Shown: in pieces, positions 32,040 through 43,626 of the stretch | Numbering within the stretch: the first letter of the stretch is position 1 | Layout of the letters: each line of letters starts with the position of its first letter | NCBI GenBank assembly: GCA_947359465.1 | Contig: OX375872.1 | Span: 7,076,137-7,140,136 of the forward strand | From: Metellina segmentata | Lineage: Eukaryota > Arthropoda > Arachnida > Araneae > Tetragnathidae | Length of the DNA stretch: 64,000 nucleotides | Direction: 5' to 3' | The notes under the pieces: model-generated | What the model saw: the letters and a program-made list of their open reading frames with translations, nothing else | Told to the model about the DNA's origin: nothing | The model's database searches: none | Made by a program: the position numbers and the translations under genes

Positions 32040-32200
32040 GACAAGGTGTCATTGAAAGAACTAACCAGATCTTGATAGACCATTCTAAAATATGACCCGA
32101 TCTTGATCTCGTCATCATCATTCAATCGGCGTTATTAGCAAATTGGATCAGATCATGATGGACACCTCCCTCACTTGGATTGTTCAAGGTGACCTTGAAT
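32040..32200. repeat. GATCTTGATGGACGAG-type dispersed repeat, copy 1
   Basis: Contains AACCAGATCTTGATAGACC, GATCTTGATCTCGTC and CAGATCATGATGGACA. Related modules are at 36900-37130, about 40000, 43340-43450, 58015-58160 and 59785-59850. Confidence 0.45.
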
Positions 32201-32389
32201 GTCACATGATTTCAATTGAATGCACAAAACACTGAACCCTCTCGAGGTTTACGAGTAGTGTTGGATTGGTTTTTGACCCATGCTTCATGACAAAGCGACT
32301 ACATCCATTGCTTGAACTAATCCACGGATTCATTCGATCTGTATAAAGATTCTATTGGATCCCCCTCTCCTTCAAACAGAATCCTTCGG

Positions 32390-32800
32390 AGCGATTTTAT
32401 TAGTCCTTTCTTTTTACCAATAACCGTTGGAATGATTCAATTGCTCCATTTTGTAAAATAGAGTATTTTGGAAAGATTTATTGCATCTTTCCTTAGACTA
32501 GAATCCTCTGGAAAGATTCTTTTACTCATTTTCTTAGGAAATAATTCCTCGGAAATTTTTTTTATCGCTTTTTTGTATAGAATGCAATCCTTTGGAAAGA
32601 TCCTATTACTCTTTCCGAATGCTTTGGAATGGTTAAATTGTTTCGTTCCTTTCCTTAGAATTCCTTTGGAAATATCCTATTGTTCATTTCCTAAGAATAG
32701 AATCCTTTGGAAATATTCCACTGCTCCTATTCTTAAAAATGAATCATTTGGAAAGATTCGATTGGTCAAGAAGGTCAATATTTGTTGGAAGGTCAATATT
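32390..32800 (+). repeat. Degenerate GAATCCTTTGGAAAGATTC minisatellite, array 1
   Basis: Roughly ten diverged units of 40-50 bp built on GAATCCTTTGGAAAGATTC plus a TATTGCTCTTTCCTTAGAA-like spacer. The 112-codon frame over it (32468-32806) comes from the repetition and is not a gene. Confidence 0.7.
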
Positions 32801-32809
32801 GGTTAGAAG

Positions 32810-33320
32810 TTGTACAGGTAAGACTGCAGGTTGGAAGGTTTTATTCCTTTCTAAGTCACATATTTCGAAATAGTTTTAATGCTATCATTCTTTTGATGCA
32901 TTACTAATAAAGAACTTAAAAACAAAACCAAAGCCTAATCTTCTTACGCAATGTGAATTATGAAATTAATATTCGAAACGAGTAAATATTATTTTTGTTG
33001 TATTTGGATTGGAATTGATTCAAGAATTTTTATAACTACAAAACTTTAGCTCTTTGGATAGTTTTAATTGTATTGGATTTAATCATAATTCCATAAGTTT
33101 CAAAAATAAATGTCGAATTTTAAAGTGGAAGGGGTAAGATTACCCATGTGTTAACATCGCACGTACATGAATGAAAAAACGTTATTCCCATTCGAATAAT
33201 ACCTTTCAATTCATTCTAACTCGAACAATGTACGAATAAACAGGGCTTTTTATATGTGGCTTATGTACCTTGAATATCCACATCTGAAATTGAGACGATT
33301 GTGGTTGTCTCGAAGAGTAG
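32810..33320. other. No gene or recognised repeat
   Basis: AT-rich unique-looking sequence. Confidence 0.35.
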
Positions 33321-33324
33321 TTAA

Positions 33325-33490
33325 TTAATGGAGCAACACAATGAGGTATTGATAACGGTCAATCCCGAAGGGAAAGATTCAAGGACAACGATGACGAGGC
33401 CAGTACCTGAGCTGGCACCCCAAACTTCCACGCCAACGTGAGGACATTTGGGGCCCCGACAGATTGAATTGAAGTTTGGAACCCTCCGAT
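33325..33490 (-). repeat. tRNA-derived SINE, copy 3 (3' part)
   Basis: Minus strand shows CCACGTTGGCGTGGAAGTTTG-like order, GGTGCCAGCTCAGGTACTGG, ATCTTTCCCTTCGGGATTGA and the TTAATTAACTAC tail. Confidence 0.75.
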
Positions 33491-33566
33491 TTTCGATGCT
33501 ACCCCCTTTGCTATGTAGGAGGATTTATCCGAGTTCACCATTACTTCGGATACTGTTCTTTTTCAT

Positions 33567-33836
33567 TCACTGCATTTGTAACATTCTTTTAATTTTCTGA
33601 CAGCCACAAAGATCACGTGTCAATTCATTACTAGCGAGTTCTCTTTCCAAAAAATACCAGTTGTCATCCGATATTTCGGATGGACCTTCTCCAACAGCCC
33701 ATTCTATTGCTCCAGTGCAAGTAACCACTTTTCGACCGACTTGTATACTTTCTATGATACTTTCTTTCCCTGAAGTTGGAGAGCATCTATATAAAAGGGT
33801 CTTCGAAAAGCAATGAAAACGTACCTTTAAGTACAC
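33567..33836 (-). other. Open frame with a nearby splice-acceptor-like site (weak exon candidate)
   Basis: A minus-strand frame of 89 codons. From about 33788 it is preceded by CTTTTATATAG, a possible acceptor, and then reads CSPTSGKESIIESIQVGRKVV followed by an acidic, Trp-containing stretch (EWAVGEGPSEISDDNWYF) and a stop at 33567. The composition looks more protein-like than the neighbouring frames, but I recognise no family and see no matching donor. It may be chance or part of a decayed element. Confidence 0.2.
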
Positions 33837-34297
33837 GTTATTTCACTATACTTAGTAAAGTTTCATTTATATTTCTAAGAAATGAGTATGAAATGCTTCT
33901 ACCTTCGTAACATTTATCACAAATGAGCCTGTAATGAACTGTCGATTAATTAATAATACTAGCGAATATTTTAACTATATTTTAAAAGCAAAAAGTATTT
34001 AGTTCGCAAGTTTCAAGGGCACAAAAGTACTTTGAAGTGCAAGCTATTTCACAATACGAAACTTTTACAAAATTCTAAACAAACAAATTTCTAAAAAATG
34101 AGTATGAAGTTGTACCTTCTTAATATTTTTTACGGCCTGAAATGATCTCTCAATTAATTAACTTGTTAAAAATAATAGCGAATATTTGGATCCTATTTGG
34201 AAGAGTCGACTCTTCCGAACATCTTATTGGACGGAACAATTGACCCCCTGTAAACGGTATTTTGTAAACTCGATTAAGAAAATGTTCTCTTCGTACT

Positions 34298-34726
34298 TTA
34301 AAGTTTGAGTATCAGCAAGAGGGGTAATTTGAGTTGGGAACACCCCTTCTGCTTATTCCAGCAGAATCTCGTGAAGCAACTGGTGCTTCGTGATTGGCAA
34401 AAGACTAAGCAAGTGGGCGGAGTCCGGATCCATTCGGAACAGCGCAGTTTTGTTTTGTAACAGTAAAGGCCACATAAATCGCAGAAGGATCTCGTCTTTC
34501 TTGGAAACTTCCCTCTCTCTTTTAAAACTACTACAAATATTAGAAATAACTTTTCACTTCTAAACTTTGACATTGGATTTATGAAAGTAAGATTCGTAAC
34601 TTCCTTTCTATTTCCAGGTAAGATTGCATTTTTACGAATGTCTTTCATGTTAACGAAATGGTAAAGAAGTTTTAAATTAGGTACTGTAAATATTTTTCGA
34701 TGGATAATCCTAACGGAAAGTCTCAA
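34298..34726 (-). other. 142-codon open frame, unassigned
   Basis: The predicted product is basic and rich in Leu and Cys near its C-end, with no recognised domain. Part of the underlying DNA belongs to the duplication starting near 34560, which argues against a conserved gene. Confidence 0.15.
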
Positions 34727-35330
34727 TTCATTATATGTATAGCTGAGATGATAAAGGCTTCATAGTCACTGATTTTGTGTTCATTTCAAAGAAAAATGAA
34801 TTTCTAATAGAAAATATATCAAATCTAACCAAAGTATCAAAGTATTGGAAGGTATTTTTGTATTAAAAATTCCAATAATAAAAATTACTATATAAGCTGT
34901 TATCAAAAACTCGCAAAATGGACATTGGTTCATTTTATATCAAGCTAAGGTTACAGGATTCCTAAGTTTCTTTCTATTTACATTTTTGTGAATATATATT
35001 TTGTGGTAACGAAATGATAAATACGTTTGTTTTAAATTAGATGCTGAAATATTGTTATATGATGGAGTTCGATACTATAGCTTTAATACGAATTTATTAT
35101 ATCTATACCTTGGTAGAAAATAGGCCTGATTTCTAGTTCTGTCCACAAATGAATGAAAATTATAATAGAAAAATGGCTCTCCCGTGATTACATTCTAGAA
35201 GTATCCAAAAATTAGAAAGTATATTTTGTAATCGGTATTAAAAATGAAAATAATCGAAATTTCTAAATAAGCTGTTACCAAAAACTCACAAAATAGACAT
35301 TGGTCCTTTTTCTATCAAGGAACGGATATG
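34560..35330 (+). repeat. Ancient ~375-bp tandem duplication
   Basis: TTTCTTTCTATTT, GTTAACGAAATGGTAAA, ATAAGCTGTTATCAAAAACT and GCAAAATGGACATTGGT recur in the same order with diverged sequence. AGCTGTTATC at about 34895 and AGCTGTTACC at about 35270 are 375 bp apart. Confidence 0.7.
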
Positions 35331-35549
35331 TGCTTTTCGTACAATCTTATAACCTTTCTACTGTAATGCTGCAAAGAGCTTAATACTCTATAGATTTCAT
35401 GTTGGATAAATATGTATGTAATTTCGTGACCAGGGTTCTGGAAATACAATTTCAACTTGTAAAAATTTGTTTTAAACTGCTGGCTTAGGTTGGAATTATC
35501 ACTATTTAAACGGATGAAAATAACACTCTTTCAATCTCTTATCTTTGAG

Positions 35550-36140
35550 TACTTAAAATACTTTTATTTGCAGTACATTAACTGAATTATGCATTCTATT
35601 TTATTGTAACTTACAAAGATATATGCATACATAAAATACGTAATAGGTTTTAGTATATAATACAGTTCGTGGAGCTGATAGGAATGCAACAAACTGTTCG
35701 AGGTCATGCATAAAAATGTTGTATGTTATGTTATATATCCCAACCCTGTTGACCAATTGACATTTGTGATATTTTCTTTCAATTGGAGTTTACTGTGTCC
35801 ATGGATACCCAAGCTATCTTTTTTTTCATCTCGTTATCCTCTTCTCGCCTCTTTCACAACGCTTTGTACTTGGAGTTGTCTGTCTTATACTTGACTCTGC
35901 CAAATACGGCCGTTGCCTTTAATTATTGATTATTTCTGTTGAAACGGGAGAAAATATAATACTTTCAACCCCTGCTTTTACATGCATTAACTGAATGATC
36001 CGTGCTATTTGATTAAGGTTTATAATTATATACATAAAATATGTAATTTTTTTGATTTTCTATGCTACAATTCGCAGAACTGATAGAAATGCACCAAACT
36101 GTTATGGATTAAAACTATAAATCCCAACCAGCTGACCAAT
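35550..36140 (+). repeat. Diverged ~420-bp duplication
   Basis: ATTAACTGAATTATGC, ATACATAAAATACGTAAT, GCTGATAGGAATGCAACAAACTGTT and CCCAACCCTGTTGACCAATT reappear about 420 bp later in altered form. Confidence 0.6.
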
Positions 36141-36149
36141 TCACATTTA

Positions 36150-36610
36150 GATGCAACACGATTCATCCATTAAAGCTGGTTTTTCGCACAAAAACCTTTT
36201 CTTGCAGAAAAATGTACCTCTGGGCTGTACTATTAATTATATTATCATGCATATATCCCAACCATATTTTTACATTTAGATACAATGCGATTCATACAAC
36301 TAAAACTACGAAATGCTCTCCTTGCAGGAAAATGTTCTTCTTACTGAGTGTTTTATCAAGCATACATGTATTACAACCCTATTGACCGCTTTTAGATACA
36401 ATGTACGATTCATCCATGTAAAACTGGTTTCTTCTACAAAAAAATTTCCTTGCACAAAAATGTACTTGTTGTTAAAACTAAATGTTTTATCACGAATCTA
36501 TTAGAAAGCATGCGGCCCAATTGAGTTGTAATGCGATTTGTCCATGTAAAGCTTGTTTCTACTACAAATGCTATTCCTTGTAGGAAAATGTTCTTTTGGA
36601 TACACACGCG
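36150..36610 (+). repeat. Degenerate ~125-bp tandem repeat (4 units)
   Basis: Units begin ACGATTCATCCA (about 36160, 36288, 36407, 36532) and share TTCCTTGCAGGAAAATGTTC about 50 bases later. Confidence 0.75.
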
Positions 36611-36899
36611 CATAGTCGGTGTTTTTTGTATTCTTCAATTCTTGTTTGCTTTCATCTAGCCAATTCACCGACAAACTACTTTGTTCTCAAAAATTTGTAA
36701 AAGCTCTTAACAACGAATTTACAAAAACAAAAGCTAGTGTTGTACTTCCAATGAACTCATGAGTAAACTTTCCATAATAATAACTCCAGTAAATAACAAT
36801 AATATACAATAACCCATAGTTATACCAAACTTCTTAGGAGAATGTCATGTGAAATAAAATAACATCAATTAGTCATTGATTTAATAACCTCCTTGTGGT

Positions 36900-37130
36900 T
36901 GTCTTGAAGAGTTGTTACGTCATTAGCAAAACTTACCAAATCTTGTTAGACGATATATTTCGTCATTGTAAGAAAACATGATCATTAGAAGAAAATTGAT
37001 TAGATCTTGATATCTTCATCAACAGAAAATTGGCAATATCTAGATGACGAGATATCTCGTGATTGAAAAATTGGTAATAACTTGATGGACGAGATATCTC
37101 GTCGAAATCAGTTGGAGAGGTAAATCGAAA
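36900..37130. repeat. Dispersed repeat with GACGAGATATCTCGTC palindrome, copy 2
   Basis: GACGAGATATCTCGT occurs at about 37041 and the full 16-bp palindrome at about 37088, each after an AATTGGTAATAACTTGATGG-like lead. Confidence 0.65.
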
Positions 37131-37149
37131 ATCGATCAAAATACCACTA

Positions 37150-37850
37150 GACATGGGTCGTTTCTTGTCGATATTTCGACCCACTTTCCTTAAGTCTTTG
37201 GTTGAATATGTAATGGTTTAAATAATTGTGTTTCATTACAATACAAAACCTTTTTAAGTAAGATTTTTAATTTAAAATGACCAGTAAAGTTAAAATAAAT
37301 TATTTTAAAATAAGATAGTTTCAATTCAAATGGATAGCTCAATCGACTTTTGAAATAGTCACCTTTGAAAAATTTTGTACTTTGTCTTACAGCAGGATGA
37401 ATATGAAATGAATTCTATGGATGGATATATCATGTATACATATTTGCATTCGAAGTAAATTGTAGAAATGACGCAAAAGTTTTTTTAAATGTTACAAATT
37501 ATTTTCCGTACGCTTAAGGATGTTTTCTGTGATCCAATCACCATTTTACCAATTCAACCCGAGAAACGCGGGCTAATTCTGCTAGAAGATTACCGACACT
37601 TCACATTAAGGATTTAACGTTTGGAAACAAAAAAGCTAGATCCTCCAATCGAAATCCCCATACCATTGAGTATTATTACGATCAATCAACACCATACTTG
37701 ATACATTTATGGTTTTGAACCCTGCTGGAAGCCCCATTTCATCTTTTGATAACAATTAAGAAAAATTGCAAAACAGAGTAAAAGATTTTAATATATAGTC
37801 TATTATAAGTTACTCTAAAGGAAGCAATCTGCTATCGTATTTCAGAGAGA
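37150..37850. other. No gene or recognised repeat
   Basis: AT-rich sequence; no supported coding. Confidence 0.35.
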
Positions 37851-37854
37851 ATAG

Positions 37855-38440
37855 CAGCAAATATCATGACAGACAGTGCATCAAGTATTGCCGCTCTAGG
37901 TAATCTCCCACAACCAGATCGTTAGTGAGGTCAAGGAAAAACTGCTTGAAATCACGAAATATCCCAAATTAACATCTCGGGCACATGCTGGCATTGAGGG
38001 AAACGAGCATGCAGACATGCTTGCGAAGTCTTCAGCCAAATGGGATTTCTCCCCAAACAACCAGTTTAAAATGGCCTAGGTGCAAATTATTAAGTTATAT
38101 TGATTCATTGGTCTATTGAACCAATGGCAAGCAGAATGGGATGCTTCTACCAAAGAGAGATACACTCATCAATTCTTTCCAAAGATTTCAATCGACCAAG
38201 TTTACCAGAAATAAAAGCTGGTACAATTTTTCGCAGACCAAGGTCCATTTCTTGCGTATCTAGAACGCTTCCATCTTAGAACAAGTACGATGTGAATCCG
38301 AGAAGGTGATTTCATCCACTACCTTTTTGACTGTGATCTGGTGAAACCCTTCACTTCAAAACTATTCTCACTAGAGCCAAAAAACTGCTACCACAAAATC
38401 CTTAAAACGATAGAATTTCTCAGCTCCAACATCTTACATC
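37855..38440 (+). pseudogene. LINE (R1/I-group, RNase H-bearing) 3' end, decayed
   Basis: Plus strand reads IMTDSASSIAALGNLPQ (RNase H Asp), then TSRAHAGIEGNEHADMLAKSS, the C-terminal RNase H motif with its last catalytic Asp. A C-terminal region follows with WQAEWDASTKERYTHQFF, FLAYLERFHLRTSTM and FIHYLFDCDLV, which corresponds to the end of R1/LOA/I-type pol proteins. Frames change several times and stops intervene. No reverse transcriptase is adjacent, so it is a 5'-truncated or eroded insertion. Confidence 0.8.
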
Positions 38441-38849
38441 TGTGATTACATCTGTGAGAGCTGAAAAGTCGAATGTTCTCAAAATAATTTGAGAATTTTC
38501 TTTATTTTTTCCATTTTGAATACGATTTCCTGTTTTTTTGTATGGTTTTGGTACGTTTTTTTCATTTTGTTCTTTGTCAATTTTCAAATTATGTGATCAT
38601 TTCCTTTCGTTTTTATGTATTTCCGTGCTTGCATGTTTTGCCCTTCACTTGTCTTTTCTCTTTCTGTGTACTTAAATGTTTTATATGTATTGTGGATTAC
38701 TAGGCTCTCCCTTATCCCCGCAATATACAGCAATCTATACTTCCTTCAAAGTACCTATACAAAGTACCTTCCATTACTCGTAAACTGAAATATTTCCACT
38801 AGTGCCGAGTACTAGTAATAGATTTTATTTGCAAAGGAACATCTGAGCT

Positions 38850-38955
38850 GTAACCCCGTTCTCCAAACTTGTAGACCGCGCTAACGTGAGGAAATGTGTG
38901 GCCACAACATATTAAATATGCACTAGCTCCCACGTACACAACGGTTTTTTTAATA
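38850..38955 (-). repeat. tRNA-derived SINE, copy 4 (fragment)
   Basis: Minus strand shows GTACGTGGGAGCTAGTGCAT, GGCCACACATTTCCTCACG and GTTTGGAGAACGGGG, diverged from the consensus. Confidence 0.6.
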
Positions 38956-39044
38956 CAAATGATTATCGTGTAATCGTAGGTGACGAGGAACACTTCTCCG
39001 AATAAGGTGCAAAACATCGGCCACATTCTATCGTGATCCCAAAT

Positions 39045-39215
39045 GCCCTCACATTGGCGAGCTGTAGAAGCTTAGACAGTGCTCAGGTGTCGACCTAGTC
39101 ATCTGTTCAAATTGACGAGGTATTGTCCTCGGATCTATCCCAACGAGGTTGATATCAGAACATCGCCAATAGCCCGTTGTGTTGCACCTATGCAAGTGTT
39201 TTTTAGGTCATTATT
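39045..39215 (+). repeat. tRNA-derived SINE, copy 5 (3' part)
   Basis: GCTCAGGTGTCGACC, ATTGACGAGGTATTGTCC, CGGATCTATCCC, ATCGCCAATAGCCCGTTGTG. Confidence 0.75.
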
Positions 39216-39219
39216 TTTG

Positions 39220-40440
39220 TTTGTATGGAATTTTTTGTAGTCTAAGGGGTCAAAAAAAGTATTTTCTAGAACATTTCCAGCAATGTTGAGGTAGTCAAAA
39301 TCCGTCTCTAATCATTCTGCTCTTTGAAGAAGCTAGGGCAAAGCCAAGCGGAAGCTTGTGTACCTGCTTATTCGGCGTTAAATAATCCACTAAGTCAATT
39401 GCAAACGCAATTGCATTCAGCAGTTTAATCGATTTAAATAAGGGAAAGCCGAAAAGTCAAACTAGAAGAGAAACTTGTCGAAGAACAAGGAATGCTGACG
39501 TCAAATCAATGATATTCTCCAAGGCAGGGAATACAAATCATTTGCGTAATCCACATTGATTGTTCAATCGCGTTACTTGTCACTAGTGACGTTAAAAAGC
39601 TCTTAAGGTTTTGATCTCGCACTGTAAATTATTGTTTACTCAACTTTTGCTGGAGAAGAAATTTCTTTGAGGCTCTTCAGTAGCTGGTCTCGATCCACTC
39701 TACTTAGTCTTCAATTTCTGTAATGAAAGCACAAATTTTAAAGTTAGTTTAAAAAACGAAATAATCTGATAAAGGTGCCCCAAACTTCCGTAACCTTAAT
39801 TGTTTGAAATCTAACCTAAAATTGGACTTTCATTTATACTAATAATTTTAGTAATTTTTCTTATAACTTTTGGCAAAAGTTATGTCACGAAATAGTTTAT
39901 GAATAAAATACATAGTTAAATTGTTAAACGTTCAATAACCTATCAGCTGAGTGTAAACCAACCAGAAAGTTGATGCAGCTTTTAATTAACAAAATTGATC
40001 AGATCTTGATGGACGAGTTAGCTATTCTATATAATGGATACCAGGCTATTGGAATACATGTCTTGAAAGCAATCTTGTCTTAATTAGCAAATTACAGTTG
40101 AGTTGCTCTGCCCATACTCATCTCAGACTTGTTCACAGAACTCTCCAGTGCGACCTGATCAATTTTCACTACCTTGCTTTGGGGCATATTTTTTTTTATA
40201 AATTATAGAAAGAAGCTTTTAAGTATTACCAAATAATCCAAATAGATATCTTTTAAGTAAGTACCAAATAATCAACTCAAACAAAAGCATTGCACAATTT
40301 TTTGAGTTCTAGAAGGCATAAAATAAAGGGTAAAAAAATAAATAATTAATTTAATTTTATCAGTTTAATACATTTCAAAGAGAATTAGTTATTATAACTA
40401 CAATATACATTCTAGACTGCTATATTTGTAAGCCCAAACT
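39220..40440. other. No gene or recognised repeat
   Basis: AT-rich; a single GATCAGATCTTGATGGACGAG module lies near 39997. Confidence 0.35.
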
Positions 40441-40455
40441 ATTGTATAAAAGAAC

Positions 40456-40503
40456 AAAATAAATGTTGTACCTCGGGATGTCCCAAGGTACAGCATTTAT
40501 TTT
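40456..40503. other. 48-nt near-perfect hairpin
   Basis: The two 24-base arms (AAAATAAATGTTGTACCTCG... and its inverse) differ at three positions, two of which would be G-U pairs in RNA. The loop is almost absent. Confidence 0.8.
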
Positions 40504-40942
40504 GTACCGAGTTACAACTGGTTGCCTTTACAAATAAAACCGTCTAGAAAGTAAAATCAGGTTGTGTTTACATTGAAATCGCATCATTAGTGAGAAGATT
40601 TTTAACTAACTCTTCCAACCCTTAAAATAATATAATTATAATCAATAAAATTACAAAAATACAAAAAAAAAATGAAAAATCCAAAATATGTACTTATTAG
40701 AGGACGTATTTGAAATAGTTGTTTAGCAAACACAACAAACACCTGATGAGTACCAATTCTCAAGGTTCTCTGATGGCTACAATGTGTTATTTTGCTACTT
40801 ACTCATAGAAGACACCACAATAGAAAGTGTTTCAAGGTACAATTGTCTACGACACCTTCCTCTATATAAAAATTACATACAGAATATGAAAATTTAATAT
40901 TACAACAGAAAAGTGACACGAAAGCTTGTAATTTACATTCTA

Positions 40943-42285
40943 CTAGGGGTTTTCAAATGAAAAGATACGAAACGTCGTAACAACGTAACCGTTAACATAT
41001 TTGCCTATACCGCTATGGGAGAACGTAGCGAGACATCTAGGGAGGCGATTGGAATCTCCGCCGTGGATCGGAGCATACGTGGGCTTCCGTATGCGCAGAA
41101 GAGAGCAGATGCTCTTATAAAGAGCGCCGTCCAATTGACGAGGCAGTGCGTGTGAGGACAGGATGGCGTTCACATTGCAAAATTCTACGATTGAGAAGCA
41201 GCGAAGCGTTATTCGATTTCTGACAGCGGAAGGTGTTAAACCGGCCGTTATTCATCGCCAGATGGTGACCGTATACGGGGAAGACTGTGTGCCCGACAAG
41301 TCAGTGAGAAAATGGAGTGCCGTTTTCTTGCAGGCCATGAGAGTTTGGTTGATGACTCGAGACCAGGCCAGGCAAACATAGTCATCACGGCTTATCTCAT
41401 CGACAAGGTGGACGACCTAGTGATAAGTGATCGGCGTGTATCACATTGCGAATGTTGGCGATGAAGGTGGATGTCAGCGTTGGAACAGTGTGGACAATTG
41501 TTCGCGACAGGTTGCGTTATCGGAAAGTGTGCGCGCAGTGGGTTCCGAAGCAGATCACCGACAAGCAAAAGGAACTGCGTATGGGGCTAGCACTTCAATA
41601 ACTGTTTCGGTATCATGAAGATCCCGTTTTCCTGGAGTGGATCGTCACAGATGATGAGAGCTGGTGCCATCACTACGAGCCAGAGACAAAGCCGGACAGC
41701 ATGCAGTGGAAGCATGCGTCGTCACCTCCCCCTAAAAAGTTCAAAGCCGTGGCGTGAGCAGGGAAGGTGTTGCTCACCGTCTTTTTCGACGTCCAAGGTC
41801 CACTACTTGTTGAATTCATCGAGAACAGAAGAACCATTAACTCCGATGTGTATTGTGAGACACTTTGAAGCCTACGGAGGTCCATCAAGAACAAAAGACC
41901 GGGGTTGCTCAAGGAGGGTGTGGTTCTGCTCCATGATAACGCGCGTCCGCACGTCTCCAGGGTCACACACGCGGAACTGGCCAAGTACAAGTGGGAGCAG
42001 CTTGACCATCCGCCCTACAGCCCGGACATGTCGCCCTGCTATTTCCATATGTTTGTTCCCCTGAAAACACATTTGAAAGGGAAGCGCTTCAACTCGGACG
42101 ACGAACTCAAGGACGCTGTGAAGGACTGAGTCTCGTCACGGCCACAGGAATTCTGGAAACAAGGAATCCTTCGGCTCGTTAATCATATTTGATCGTTGTG
42201 CTCAGGCCTATGGTGTATACTTTGAATAATATCTTCATTTATACCCACAGTGTCGTTTCGTACCTTTTCATTTGAACAACCCTTG
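40943..42285 (+). mobile_element. Mariner transposon (DD34D type), inactive
   Basis: 1343 bp between TA dinucleotides (40941-40942 and 42286-42287). TIRs of about 32 bp: CTAGGGGTTTTCAAATGAAA on the left, and CAAGGGTTGTTCAAATGAAA when the right end is inverted, both then AGATACGAAAC-like. Confidence 0.92.
41163..42229 (+). pseudogene. Mariner transposase with third catalytic Asp changed to Tyr
   Basis: From the ATG at 41163 it encodes the HTH region (EKQRSVIRFLTAEGVKPAVI), then a frame change near 41330, VDVSVGTVWTIVRDRLRYRK, QWVPKQITDKQKELR, and the catalytic part: VTDDESWCHHYEPETK (first Asp), VLLHDNARPHVSR (second Asp at 41935-41937), and SPDMSPCYFHMF. In that last motif Tyr (TAT, 42040-42042) stands 34 residues after the second Asp, exactly where DD34D mariners have Asp. 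Other damage: TGA at 41755, stops near 41600, 41864 and 42127, and frame shifts. The gene ends GVYFE then TAA at 42227. It is clearly inactive. Confidence 0.93.
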
Positions 42286-42589
42286 TATTTATGTCTTTTG
42301 GGAGTTTTTTATCTGGAAAGTTATATCTAGGAAATGTTTTGGCAACTTGTTTGTAGTTTCAGCGCTTCTATTAAGAATTAAAGAATTAAAGCCAAACATC
42401 GTCAAAGCGGCGATAAATAGAAATCAATGGAATCAATCGAAAGTATTTTCCTTCTCCGATATTGCTCCGACACTGCTTGACTCAATTTTTATTCCGCTCA
42501 AGATAAGTATTCGGAAAGAATGAGTAGTTCACACGCGTGATTACAGTCTCTCTTGTATGACATCAAATCAATTGGACCCTCTTGACCAA

Positions 42590-43035
42590 TACAAATAATC
42601 TTTCGAAAAGATTCCAAGTAAATGAACAGTAAAATCTTTCCAGGGGATTCTATTCCAAACAAATGAGCATTATAATCTTTCAAAGGCATTCTATTGTAAG
42701 GAAATGAGCAATAGAATATATATTCTAAAAAAAAAGGAAGCGATAGAAACTTCCCAAAGGATTCTATTCGACAGAAGGAGTCAATAGAATCGTTGCAAAG
42801 GACCGTTCCAATGAAAGAACCAATAAACTTGTTATAAAGATAGGTTATATTGTAAGGAAAGGGGAATAAAACCTATTCTAAGGAAAGAAGAAATCGAATC
42901 TTTCCAAAGGGTTCTATTCTACAGAATGGGTCGGTACAGTCGTTGAAAGGGTTTTATTCCAATGAAAGAACCAATCGAGCTGTTATACAAAGAAATAACC
43001 AATCGAATCTATTTCTAAAGGTTGAAAGAATCCTT
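42590..43035 (-). repeat. GAATCCTTTGGAAAGATTC minisatellite, array 2
   Basis: About ten diverged units in inverted orientation (AATCTTTCCAAAGGATTCTA). The array is followed by AGTCATTAAGTGTGTTATGG (from about 43052), which also follows array 3. Confidence 0.7.
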
Positions 43036-43339
43036 TCGAAAAATGTGATTTAGTCATTAAGTGTGTTATGGGGGAAAAGCAACACTACAGTACCTTTAGA
43101 AATCGGAGTTAAAAAGTACAAAGCCCCAAATGTTTTGGAGGTCAATCCGTGACAGTTGTTTTGGGTTTCAATGCGAATCAATCAATCTAGGGGGAATTTC
43201 AGATTTCCGAGAATATTCAGTGTTTATTTTATATAATGGTTAAATAACCGCATTGATCAGTTGAAAGAATCGAAAGAAAGATTCTGTTGGCCAATAAACT
43301 CGCAACTGGTTAAAAGAAGAGAATCGATGAAAACTGGGC

Positions 43340-43450
43340 GACATTAGCAAAAGTGAGCAGATATTGAGGGAGAAAATATCTTCTCCCCATTATCAAAATT
43401 GGTCAGATCTCTTGGAGTGTTTCTAAATAGGTAACTCGTTCATCTTTTCA
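43340..43450. repeat. Dispersed GGTCAGATCT module, copy 3
   Basis: GCGACATTAGCAAAAGTGAG and ATCAAAATTGGTCAGATCTC resemble the CGTCATTAGCAAAATTGGTC part of the palindrome family. Confidence 0.35.
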
Positions 43451-43626
43451 ATACAAACTCTATTAAGGGATATCACTTTTTCAAAACTCTTTTAGGACAG
43501 ATTTTCGATCGGATTAATTTCCGTATTATCCGTAATTCCGTATTATTAGTATAGTAGATTCGAATTGGACAGATTCGGATCGAATTGTAGATTGTTTTCG
43601 AGAGTCATTTCTATTTTTCTTTAGAT

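Noticed and set aside
32468..32806. 112-codon open frame
   Set aside because: Overlaps a degenerate minisatellite; the peptide repeats follow the DNA repeats.
33788..33798. TATA box (TATATAAAAGG) as a promoter
   Set aside because: Good match, but no plus-strand gene follows and AT-rich DNA gives such matches by chance; the opposite strand reads it as a possible acceptor.
39380..39540. LINE reverse-transcriptase piece on the minus strand (IDLTSAF)
   Set aside because: One short motif-like match with no neighbouring RT blocks.
40456..40503. Classical pre-miRNA
   Set aside because: The hairpin is too short and has almost no terminal loop for a normal precursor; kept only as a structural observation.
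41673..42072. Minus-strand frames of 105 and 66 codons
   Set aside because: Antisense shadows of the mariner transposase.
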